From Tieghemiomyces parasiticus (Eukaryota; Kickxellomycota; Dimargaritomycetes; Dimargaritales; Dimargaritaceae), in contig JANBPT010000646.1 of NCBI GenBank assembly GCA_027575765.1, positions 1 to 27,262 on the forward strand: a stretch of DNA of 27,262 nucleotides, given 5' to 3'. The stretch's first letter is position 1. Each line of letters starts with the position of its first letter. This document shows, piece by piece, positions 19,227-27,262 of this stretch. A program made the position numbers and the translations under genes. The notes beneath the pieces were generated by a model that saw only the letters and a program-made list of their open reading frames with translations, did no database searches and was not told the DNA's origin.

Positions 19227-20718
19227 ATGCCCAAGCTCGCCAAGAAGACCAACGCCGCCGCTAAGGCCACCAACACCGCTACCATCGCCAACCCTGATGT
19301 GGTGAAGCAGTACAAGGCCGCCGCTAAGGCCGCCAACGGTACGTCAATACCTACCGATTTATCGGCCCAGGTTTCCAAATTGTCAACTCGAACAGCTCCC
19401 TGGGGAGCCAGGGCCACGCCCTCCCCTGGAGTTGGTGTGTAATAGCTTACAGTGCTCCCTCAGCAGTACACCATCCTTCCCTTTTAACTAGCGTCACCTG
19501 GACCTGGTTGACAGTTCCCAAACTAAAGGGGTTGTCTCCTGCGCTGGCCGTAGGCAGAGCTCACCCAAACCAACGACTACGCCCCGATGGGGTTGGGCCA
19601 CTACTCTCTGTTGGTACCATTCAACGCTTTCTTACCTAACCTTTCGCCTCCGCCTCCCCTTATCCCTTTTTCCATCCCGCTTACCCTGCCCTCTCCTCCA
19701 CCTCCTCTCCGCCTCTTCTCGGTACCCAGCCGCCATGGAGGCCGTCATTGCCGCCGTCAAGCCTGACGCCACCATCTTCGATCTGTGCAAGCTGGGTGAC
19801 GATAAGATCACCGAGACTCTGAAGCAGGACCCCGCCTACGAGAAAGTGGCCAAGGGCATCGCCTTCCCGACCTGTGTCTCGCCCAATCACATCGTGGCGC
19901 ACTTCTCGCCGCTGTCCGGAGATGCCTGCGCGACTATGGCTCTGAAGGAGGGAGACATGGTCAAGATCCAGCTGGGTGCCCAGGTGGACGGTGAGGCGGC
20001 CATCGTGGCGCACACCATGATCTGTGGCGAAGGTGCCAAGGTGGAGGGCCGCGCGGCCGACGTGCTGCTGGGCGCCCACTATGCCGCGGAGGCGGCCCTC
20101 CGTCTCATGCAGCCCGGCAAGCTCAACACGGAGGTGAGCAGCACGGTCCAAAAGGTGGCGGAGGAGTTTGGCACCATCCCGATGCAAGGTATGCTGTCGA
20201 CCCAGATGACTCAGAACAACGTGGACGCCGGTAAGGCCATCATCCTTAACCCGACCAACGACCAGCGTGCCAACCACAAGTCGGCCGTATTCGCCGAGAA
20301 CGAGGTGTACCAGGTGGACATCATCATCAGTACCGGTGAGGGTAAGACCAAGGATGCCGACTACCGTACCACCGTGTACAAGAAGACCGACAGCACCTAC
20401 ATGCCCAAGCTCAAGACCTCCACCCAGTTTCTCTACGACGTCAAGAAGAACCACCCTTCGTTCCCGTTCACCCTCCGTGCCCTCGGGGACGACCGCAAGG
20501 CCCGTCTGGGGGTCCTCGAGTGCGCCAAGAACGGTGCCCTCCTCGCCTACCAGGTCTATGCCGAGAAGCCCACTGAGCTCGTCGCCCAGTTCCAGTTCAC
20601 TGTCCTCCTACTCCCCACCGGTCCCGAGCGTATCACCGGCACTTGGTTCGATCCCTCGACCGTGTCCTCCGATAAATCCATCCAGCGCCAGGAACTCAAG
20701 GACCTGCTCAAGGCCTGA
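19227..20718 (+). CDS. Ebp1/PA2G4-like protein (MetAP2-fold, ribosome-associated)
   Basis: Two exons are inferred: 19227-19338 and 19730-20718. The 391-bp intron has a GTACGT donor, a CCTAACC branch point near 19632 and the acceptor CCCAG. Splicing joins VVKQYKAAAKAAN to AAMEAVIAAVKP, restoring the family's N-terminal helix. Length is 366 residues. The rest is the pita-bread fold of type 2 methionine aminopeptidase, close to Ebp1 (GIAFPTCVSPNHIVAHFSP, EGDMVKIQLGAQVDGE, VYQVDIIISTGEGKTKD, TYMPKLKTSTQFL). Ebp1 proteins lack peptidase activity, bind near the 60S exit tunnel and help ribosome assembly and growth control. Here the two metal-ligand Asp positions of the aminopeptidase are Gln118 and Ile129, so catalysis is not expected; His95 is retained. 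The N-terminus is Lys/Ala-rich and the Lys-rich tail seen in animal Ebp1 is missing. It is divergent from the ITPase gene. Confidence 0.93.
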
Positions 20719-20870
20719 ACCCCCAATCCTCCCTTCCCCCCCTCCCTTTCCTCCCATGCATTGAGGAGTTGATGCGTTAGATAGCGCGCTTGTGATCCCC
20801 GGGCCAGAGGATGGGCCGTGCTCACCGAGCCACCGACCTCAGGGTCGTGGCTACCGCTCCGTTGTAGTCC

Positions 20871-20876
20871 ATTAAA
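20871..20876 (+). terminator. ATTAAA polyadenylation signal of the Ebp1-like gene
   Basis: The commonest variant of AATAAA, 153 bases past the stop codon. It is the only good candidate on the plus strand in the near 3' flank. Confidence 0.35.
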
Positions 20877-21275
20877 GTGTTCTTCATCCCATGAGTGCGG
20901 GAAGGGGAGGTACAACCCCCCTCCCCCCACGTTTGGTCAGTGTAAATGGGTAGTCGAGATGGAGTTTACTGTGTTGTAGTCATACAAGGGCTATGCAAGG
21001 GGCGCAGTCGATGCAGTATAAAGTGCTGGAGAAAAGCGGATGTGGAGAGAAACAGAGATAGAGAAACGAAATATCGAGTTGGTAAACGACGACGGGGGTC
21101 GGAAAGGGCTGTGGTGCGAGGGCTTTATGATACAGCACCATGGCCCGACCTCGGTGGGACGTAGGGACGGAGGTGGTGCATAAGCAGCGGAGTGCCTAAA
21201 ATTGAGTGGCGGACAGCTACAAGTGGATCCAATATCCCCCTTCCCTTCAGAATAGGAGTGCAGGTTATGAATGGG

Positions 21276-21292
21276 ATATATATATATATATA
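21276..21292. repeat. AT dinucleotide microsatellite
   Basis: Eight AT units followed by a GAGAGA/G-rich stretch, between two convergent genes. Confidence 0.8.
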
Positions 21293-21504
21293 GGGAGAGA
21301 GGGGGGGAGAGGTCCGACGGTCAGTCACGCCGGCGTGGCAGTCCTGAACACTCCACCGGGTCTTTGGCTCTAGCCATCATGGCTGGAAAAATAAATAATA
21401 ATCAGCCCCCCCTCCCTTCTTCCCTTTCACCCACAGGCAGTTACAGATCAGCCTATTGTTTTCCTTTTATGGGATTCAAGACACACTAGCAGCCGCTCTG
21501 CTTA

Positions 21505-22191
21505 CTATACAACCAAGCACTTGTACTCTCGGCCGTGCCAGGTAAACGTACCGTGGTCAAACAGATCCTGCAGCCGGCCCTCGAGGACAGCGCTCGTACC
21601 GGTGCACCCGTCGGTGACCCGTTTCGCCCAGGCGTAGTAAGCCTGAACACGGTCGGCCGTCCAGCCCACGGGGACGGCCCGACGGAGGTCCTGGAGGTTA
21701 TGCAGTTTATCGGCCAACTTGACCAACTTGGCCTGTGAGGACGCCGTGACCGCGGCCAGGACCTGGCGCCTTTTCCGTTCGTCGGCCGGGAGGCTCATAT
21801 CGTCGGTACACTCGAGGACCACGCGGCACACGGCCTCGCCGAAATGGTCTTGAATCTCGGCGGCCGACGTATCGGTATCCTCGATGGTGTCGTGCAGTAG
21901 GGCGGCTTGGAGTGTGACAGCGTCCGTGACTCCCGCCTCGACTAGGAACGAGGCCACGCCGATCGGATGGTTGATGTAAGGGGTCTGTTCGGGGTCCTTG
22001 CGTCGTTGTGTGGAATGCTTCTCGCTAGCAAAAACCAGGGCCTGGAAGAGGGCCTGGAGGGTGTCGGCCGGGAGGGCGGCCGCCAAGAAGGAAGTACGCG
22101 GGCAAGAGGAGCTGCCGCTACCGAGCCCTGGAGCGGCGGTCGGGGCGCTGGCCGTTGTGGTGGCTGGTACGGTGAGGGTCGGGGGTGCCAT
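21505..22191 (-). CDS. MESH1-type HD hydrolase (ppGpp / NADPH phosphohydrolase)
   Basis: Single exon, 228 residues. The frame is open from a TTG at 22266, but 22191 is the first ATG. Residues 1-45 are an Ala/Thr/Pro/Ser-rich extension absent from animal MESH1. From about residue 46 the protein is the complete small HD-domain hydrolase: EKHSTQRRKDPEQTPYINHP, LLHDTIEDTDTS (HD motif) and KLVKLADKLHNLQDLRR. The four metal ligands expected for the family are present: His75, His100, Asp101, Asp161. Family members remove the 3'-pyrophosphate of (p)ppGpp, and animal MESH1 also dephosphorylates NADPH; which substrate matters in fungi is not known from this sequence. No synthetase (RelA/SpoT) domain accompanies it. 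The extension might be a targeting sequence, but it has few basic residues. It is convergent with the Ebp1-like gene and tandem with the P450. Confidence 0.92.
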   Translation of the reverse strand: MAPPTLTVPATTTASAPTAAPGLGSGSSSCPRTSFLAAALPADTLQALFQALVFASEKHSTQRRKDPEQTPYINHPIGVASFLVEAGVTDAVTLQAALLHDTIEDTDTSAAEIQDHFGEAVCRVVLECTDDMSLPADERKRRQVLAAVTASSQAKLVKLADKLHNLQDLRRAVPVGWTADRVQAYYAWAKRVTDGCTGTSAVLEGRLQDLFDHGTFTWHGREYKCLVV

Positions 22192-22933
22192 GCTGTGAAT
22201 CGGTTTGTAATGGGACGGGTACAATAGAGGGCGACGGAATGGAAATGTGGGTGTGGGGTGGGTCAAATGGAGTAAGCCGTGATAAGCAGCGTAAGACGAA
22301 GTTACGAAGGTCTATCGATATTTATCCTGCGAGGGCGGTGAAGTCGGGGAAAGCAAGGCGGCTGGTTGGCGTGCACTTCGCTGGACAGTGGAGAGGTGAG
22401 CGAGGGTATTTAGCATGAAAAAAAAAATCAATAGGAAAGGGAATAACAGTCCAAGGAGGAAGTGCTGGTGGTGGGGCCCGCTTATAAGCGCCAGATGACC
22501 TCACTGTTCTGCGAATCTTTCTCGTCGGGCAGACGGGATGGTGGTGGTTGCGGCGTTTCGGATAAGCCGGTGTCCCCACATCCCCCCCATTTGCCTTCCA
22601 GCCGCGGGTGCCCGTCCGCCTCCACTTTTAGATAATTAGAAGGGAGGCGGTGCTCAGCCCCATTGTGGTCGAGAGCAAAAACCACGGCTATAACCCGCCC
22701 ATGACGTTATGCTAGGGGGCCATCATTGTGTGTGTACGGAGATGCACGCTTCGTTGGGGAACACGGGTGACTAGTCCCCAAGAGACGACTCTGGGCTTGC
22801 CAGCTCGTTGCGGGGTAGTAGAACCCCATGCTTTAATGGATTTGTACGGCAAGCCCCCGCCGTCATGCGGTGCGGACTTCCAAAGGCCCTGCCAAAGAGC
22901 ACATGTGATCTCAACACCCCCCCCCCACTATCG
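22192..22933. other. upstream region of the MESH1 gene
   Basis: Purine-rich on the plus strand near the MESH1 start, as expected for its 5' leader. A TATA-like GATAAATA on the minus strand lies near 22317-22324, about 126 bases before the ATG. A C10 run lies at 22917-22926. No gene was seen. Confidence 0.4.
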
Positions 22934-23056
22934 ATGGCAGCCCCCAAGCGAGAGAAGAGAGAGGCTAAGCAATTGCTTGCCACCGCTTTTATCCGGAAAT
23001 ACTCGGATACAAACGCCCAGTTGTTCCTTTGGGGCTATGTCGGCACCACTGCTTGA
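22934..23056 (+). CDS. possible 40-residue small protein
   Basis: An ATG at 22934 opens 40 codons ending in TGA. The product has a strongly basic start (MAAPKREKREAKQ) and a hydrophobic, aromatic end (AQLFLWGYVGTTA). Codon choice looks normal for the window, but an ORF this short occurs often by chance and no homologue is known to me. It could also be the tail of a gene whose upstream exons I cannot see. Confidence 0.15.
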   Translation: MAAPKREKREAKQLLATAFIRKYSDTNAQLFLWGYVGTTA

Positions 23057-23363
23057 TTGAACTCTTGTGACAAGTCACCGGCAAAGTGTGGAGACCAGTA
23101 GCGCAGCCTCCGTGCTAGCCCAGGAGGAATAGAGGGTGGAAGGGCGGGCAGGAAGACCAGGCGCGTGAACCCCAACGGCACCGCCATGCCACCAAAGTTA
23201 CAAAACCCCCAAGGTGTAAAAACCGCCCCACTGGGAGGCCTTTTATTATCGTTGGTAACCACCCTGAGAGGGCTAATCTATGCACTGGCCGAATGGGCAC
23301 TTCCAAAACCCAACCCCGTTTGAAGGCGCTCATTACATTCTCTGATATCTGTACAAGACCTGC
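23057..23363. other. 3' flank of the P450 gene
   Basis: No gene seen. It contains the probable polyadenylation signal of the minus-strand P450 (see 23242). Confidence 0.5.
23242..23247 (-). terminator. AATAAA polyadenylation signal of the P450 gene
   Basis: A canonical AATAAA on the minus strand, 117 bases past the P450 stop codon. Confidence 0.5.
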
Positions 23364-24935
23364 CTATTCCCCAGTCACTGGGTCGTCGAGTGGGATGAAC
23401 CGCAGAGGCTGGTCGACAACCTCATCCTGCAGCAGCACCTTATTGAAGACGAACGGGGTGCCCGAGGCCGTCTCAAAGTCGTAGCGACGGAGCAGGATGC
23501 AAAGCATACGCTTGATCTCGCTTACGGCCAGGAATCGACCGGGACAGACATGGCGTCCTGATCCGAAAGACAGAAGGTTTTGGCGAATCGCCGTGCTCTT
23601 GGTGTAGGCTTTGGTCTTCTTCTCGTCACCCATGCCCGCCGCACCTTCCAGGAACCGCTCGGGGCGGAAGGTATCCCAGTCTTCGCCGTAGAGCTCGGCG
23701 CTGCAGTTGATGGCGACCGGGGAGAGGTAGACCGTGCTGCCCTTGGGGATGATCTGACCATTGGCGAAGACCGTGTCAACGGTTGTGACGCGTTGGAACG
23801 CCGCGGCCAGGTTAGCCGTTCGGGAAGCCTCCTGAATACAAGCATCGAGCAGGACCATGGCGTCCAGGGCGGCCGGGGAGGTTAGCGGGCCGGAGTGCTC
23901 CACCACGGTGCGTTGTTCGGCTCGGAGCTTCGCCCGCAGTTCCGGATGGCCGCTTAGGTGGGCCAGAATCCGGTGGAACATGAACGAGGTCGTGTGTACC
24001 GACGCGAAACTCATGGCTAGCATCCGGCGTGCGCACCGATCCATCCAGTCTGCATGATCACGCGGCTGGACCTCGATCATCCATTGCAGGAGATCCTCGG
24101 GCGGGGCTGGCCGGTCAGCCTCCGGGAGGGCCTGGGCCGCCAGCCGGCGCTCGATCTCCGGGATCACGTGCTTCCGGATCGTCCGGCGGTGTTCGGGCCA
24201 GGCGGTGAAATTCTGCACCCAAAAATCCATGACCCACAGTGGGAAAATGCGACTGTAGTTAAACAGGGTCGAGGCGTTCTCCGGTAGACGGAGCATCAAC
24301 ATGAACATCTCCGGATCGGTGCCCAGTTCAGGACCGAACAGGAACTGGGCGATAGCACTACCCACCACCTGAACGCTCCATAGGTAGGGCTGGTCGATTA
24401 CTTTGACGCCGATCACACCGTCCGCCGCGACGGCCAGGGTCTCATGGGTCTTTGCTTCGAGGATGCGCTGGATATTATCCATGACGACGTCGAATTTCTT
24501 GGGCAGCGTAGTGCGTAGGAGGTGAATATGAGACGTATCGCTCGTATCCTGTTCGCCAAAGAACGAGGTGACGAGGGCGCTACGCGGAAGGGCTTCGTAG
24601 AAACTGAGGTCCTTGAACCGACGGAACCCTTCAAAGATGAGTTTACCGTTGACTACGTAATACTCGTAGCCACAGAGGCGAAACCTGAAAATATCGCCGT
24701 ACTTGGCATGAGCCTCCGCGAAGTAGCGCACCGTGTTGCTAAACAGGTGCAGATGGCCCAGCAGCGGGTAGCCCCCGCTGATCATCGGCACGTTGGTGCG
24801 CGGCTGCCGGTAGAGATAGAGCGCCAGTAACCCTACACCACTGAGTACAAGCGCCACCTCGTAGGTGTTGGTGGACCAGAGTTCCCCAAAAAAGAGACAG
24901 GCCTGGCGAGCCAGTTGTAGGAGCATGGCGACCAT
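23364..24935 (-). CDS. cytochrome P450 monooxygenase, membrane-anchored
   Basis: Intronless, 523 residues. The frame is open to a TTG at 25046, but the first ATG is at 24935. It begins with a hydrophobic stretch and a membrane anchor (about residues 25-41), then the hinge leading to ISGGYPLLGHLHLF, so it is a microsomal (ER) class II enzyme needing a CPR reductase. Signatures in order are an I-helix at about 309-317 (SFASVHTTS), the K-helix ExxR (E369-A-S-R372), a PERF-type motif (FRPERFLEG), and the heme loop FGSGRHVCPGRF with the thiolate ligand Cys464. The I-helix has Ser and His where the usual AGxD/ET motif has Gly and an acid; ASxHTT is a form I associate with several fungal P450 families. 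The substrate cannot be deduced, and no terpene cyclase, PKS or other biosynthetic partner is in the window. It has its own TATA box and AATAAA. Confidence 0.95.
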   Translation of the reverse strand: MVAMLLQLARQACLFFGELWSTNTYEVALVLSGVGLLALYLYRQPRTNVPMISGGYPLLGHLHLFSNTVRYFAEAHAKYGDIFRFRLCGYEYYVVNGKLIFEGFRRFKDLSFYEALPRSALVTSFFGEQDTSDTSHIHLLRTTLPKKFDVVMDNIQRILEAKTHETLAVAADGVIGVKVIDQPYLWSVQVVGSAIAQFLFGPELGTDPEMFMLMLRLPENASTLFNYSRIFPLWVMDFWVQNFTAWPEHRRTIRKHVIPEIERRLAAQALPEADRPAPPEDLLQWMIEVQPRDHADWMDRCARRMLAMSFASVHTTSFMFHRILAHLSGHPELRAKLRAEQRTVVEHSGPLTSPAALDAMVLLDACIQEASRTANLAAAFQRVTTVDTVFANGQIIPKGSTVYLSPVAINCSAELYGEDWDTFRPERFLEGAAGMGDEKKTKAYTKSTAIRQNLLSFGSGRHVCPGRFLAVSEIKRMLCILLRRYDFETASGTPFVFNKVLLQDEVVDQPLRFIPLDDPVTGE

Positions 24936-24983
24936 GCTGGGGATGGTGGGAAAAGTGAGGTTGATAATCGGGCTTGGAGATAC

Positions 24984-24992
24984 GGGGGGGGG
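24984..24992. repeat. G9 homopolymer in the P450 5' leader
   Basis: Nine consecutive G on the plus strand, about 50 bases upstream of the P450 ATG, so C9 on the P450 sense strand within its likely 5' UTR. Confidence 0.85.
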
Positions 24993-25130
24993 TCGGCAAA
25001 ATGTAACTGCAAGAGAGTAACTAAATGGCCAGCTGTTGATGATCAAGGGCAGTGGTTACGCAAGTCACGGTATTTTAGAAGGCAAGGTGATGAGGAGAAT
25101 GATGAAGCCGAAGCTGTGCGACCTTGACGG

Positions 25131-25140
25131 ATATTTATAG
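25131..25140 (-). promoter_or_regulatory. TATA box of the P450 gene
   Basis: CTATAAATAT on the minus strand, 196 bases upstream of the P450 ATG. It is a near-ideal TATA sequence in GC-moderate DNA and implies a 5' UTR of roughly 160 bases. Confidence 0.55.
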
Positions 25141-27262
25141 CCTTGATAGTCGGTCTCCATTAACTCGAAAGTTTGCTGGCTAACTACGCAGCCTATTCCG
25201 CCCCACCCTTCTGTACACATATCTAAGCTAACCCCAAGTTCTGGCCACCTTTAGCGATTAACCCCCCCCCCTGGACATTCAACACGCGGGGGTGGTGCCT
25301 CCTTGCAGCGGCGGCGCCGACCTCCGCCCTTCCGCCATAGGGGTAGATATCGGCTAGCGTTTCCGAGGCCTGTGCCTCACTCACTGCGTTTAACTCACTA
25401 CCGCTGCCCCCCCCTTCCCTTTCCTGACTACAAGACTTTCCAAAGGCCACCCACAAATATTCTTTGCTAACCACACCCCAGCACATGACGATGTACCTGA
25501 TAGGTCACCTTTCGTCATTTTCGATCTATAACAAATCCGTTTAGGGGCGTCAATTGAAAGGTATGCCGCTGAGCTTTCACCCCTGTCTCCGCCCTATCTA
25601 TCAGTCAGAGGGTCGGAGAGCGGAGAAAGGCTATCCAGCCCTACACTGCGACTACCCACATAGCTGCGCAAGGTCGGAGATTCCTAGTCACGCGTGGCAT
25701 TCTGTTGCCTATTATCACCACCCCCTTTCACACTGACCGCCACGTTAGGCGGATTTACGCCCCTACCCCTTTCTCCGCCCTTCCCTGTAAGCATCTTCGG
25801 GAATAGTACCTTGGTAAGTTCAGAAGCTTCCTTATGAATCCAAATCAACGGCCTTGATCGGAAGGACCAGACCAATGACTACAGTGAAACAGAAAGGCGG
25901 CAGGTCCAGCCACGACGAGCGGTCAAGTAGGCAGAAGTCTGCGGGAAACGAAGAGCAGGCGGAACGGCGGCATATTATTTTTTAAGCAGTATGATACTGA
26001 ACCGCCACAAGCCGACCGACGGCTCAGGGGAAAGATGACAGTGCCACAAAATGAGTATGCCGGCTGGTTGCGCCCTTTGATCCAGAATAAAAGGGCCGGT
26101 GGCTCATCATCCGGCCGGGATGCAGCCGACATGTCCGCTATTCAGCATTGGCAACTTCACGTTGATGGCGGTTTAAATTAACCACTGTTGAGCACCCCTT
26201 TAGTAGTGAACGCTAAGTAGGAGGGAAAAGTAGGGTCATGACGAGTATACGCTGCCCAACACCGACACCGGTCTAACTGGCTATCGAGCATGTGTGACCC
26301 GACACCAGATTGGTATCGGTTCTCTACTAGGCGTTGATTCATAACCAAAGTCAATCATCCGCATCCACCACGGAATAGTCGATTTTCATGAGCAGCGGCT
26401 GCTGAAACGATCCTACCGAGCCGGTTTTATACCCACGCCAAGTATATTGCGGCCCTGGGATTGCCAAACTTTCCATTCGTGGTGTGAAATTCCAGTAGAG
26501 TGATACCATCGCAAAGTGTGGGTGTGGATTTTACGCCCAACTAGCGAATCCAAACATATCAACTTGATAATATCCAGTAATAAAAGCCCCTTGCTCACAC
26601 CTCCCTCCTGACCGTCGAAAGAGCTGTAGTATCAGGCTACGGTCCGCATCTACCGTCATGTCACCCGGTACCGTTTCTGCGGAACCCATAACGCTTACCG
26701 CCACCTAAGCATAAGTCAGGTTTTGTGCTAGAGTCTATGTAGAGAAAGGCGAGAGTTTATTATCTGGACTTCGGACGACTGTCGCCCTAATATACGTTAG
26801 AGTGAGTGGCTAAGAGGATGTCGCGATTCCGACGTATAGGTGTAACCAAATCCTTGGCGACTTTTAAGCTGGAGGACTCAGATCGCAGTGTTTCAGATGC
26901 AACCTAGGAGAAGCAATGATGCCGGGTCGATTGGTATAAACCATTTCTGACTTGACACCTAGCTTTTTTAACTATCCATCATGACTACGTTATAAAGCTT
27001 TCTTCCTCCTCCACTCCGCCCAAATTAACCAGGTGTGATGCGAGGGTTCTTGTTTATAACTACTATCTGGAGGACCGCAAGGCAGATGCTATTCTAAATT
27101 ATTGGACTTGCAAGCTGGGCTTGGCATTGCGTTGCCTAGCCACCGTCAACCAGTAGCTTACTCACTTTAGTACGAACCATTGCTTAACTTGAATGTTATG
27201 GGCTTTGGTTTGGCCACCCATCAGAGAGCCCTGAACTTTACAGGACCGTACTTCCGGAACGG
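25141..27262. other. 2.1-kb stretch without a supportable gene
   Basis: The part at 25200-25440 is C-rich on the plus strand, with C10 at 25262-25271 and C8 at 25407-25414. Beyond 26100 the DNA is of balanced composition with only short open frames on either strand. No RNA gene, transposon or repeat array was seen. Confidence 0.5.
25262..25271. repeat. C10 homopolymer
   Basis: Ten consecutive C in the upstream region of the P450 gene, about 120 bases beyond its TATA box. Confidence 0.9.

Larger units (their letters stand above)
20719..21504. other. convergent intergenic region
   Basis: 3' flanks of the Ebp1-like (plus) and MESH1 (minus) genes. A variant polyadenylation signal ATTAAA lies at 20871-20876, 153 bases past the Ebp1 stop. 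An AT microsatellite spans 21276-21292, directly followed by a purine run. No gene was seen. Confidence 0.5.

Noticed and set aside
19681..20454. 257-codon minus-strand ORF opposite the Ebp1-like gene
   Set aside because: Its composition (Gly, His, Val, Leu, Arg) is the mirror of the GC-rich sense codons; the sense strand encodes a complete Ebp1 family protein.
24936..25046. N-terminal extension of the P450 frame to 25046
   Set aside because: The extended frame starts at TTG, has no ATG, and overlaps the leader with the G9 run; the ATG at 24935 is immediately followed by the normal P450 anchor region.
1..27262. CRISPR array, insertion sequence, transposon or integrated virus
   Set aside because: No regularly spaced repeats, no terminal inverted repeat pair with an ORF, and no transposase, integrase or polymerase motifs in any frame.

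Overview
The window reads as nuclear DNA of a filamentous fungus. Six protein genes are convincing. Three of them are split by spliceosomal introns with GTAAGT, GTGAGT or GTACGT donors. CTAAC-type branch points are visible in at least three introns (near 5756, 11630 and 19632). Exons are GC-rich and the spacers are long and mixed in composition. The families (P5B ATPase, fungal-style microsomal P450, Ebp1, ITPase, MESH1, an ADF-H/PH actin protein) fit an early-diverging fungus, but the lineage is an inference and cannot be fixed from this sequence.

Layout. Positions 1-4598 hold no gene I can name. They contain a TATA element at 2035, pyrimidine-rich DNA, and an unproven ORF at 3105 that ends in a good splice donor. 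Positions 4599-9652 (+) encode a three-exon, 1541-residue P5B polyamine/cation-transporting ATPase. Facing it, 12280-10405 (-) encodes a two-exon, 415-residue protein with an N-terminal ADF-H (coactosin-like) domain and a C-terminal PH domain. After about 2.8 kb without a recognisable gene, 15619-15080 (-) encodes a 179-residue secreted protein of unknown family. Next, 18578-17381 (-) is a four-exon inosine triphosphate pyrophosphatase. It is divergently arranged with 19227-20718 (+), a two-exon Ebp1/PA2G4-like protein. A MESH1-type HD hydrolase at 22191-21505 (-) is convergent with Ebp1. A 523-residue cytochrome P450 lies at 24935-23364 (-). The last 2.3 kb holds only a P450 TATA box and simple sequence.

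There is no obvious operon-like or defence-like system. The nearest thing to a functional theme is the run ITPase / Ebp1 / MESH1 (17381-22191): nucleotide-pool cleaning, ribosome and growth control, and alarmone or NADPH hydrolysis. The first two share a 648-bp promoter interval. Whether the three are co-regulated is untested. The more unusual observations are the ADF-H+PH architecture, the enrichment of long G/C homopolymers outside the coding exons, the lone MESH1 gene with its N-terminal extension, the orphan secreted protein, and possible unannotated exons near 3105 and 17161.
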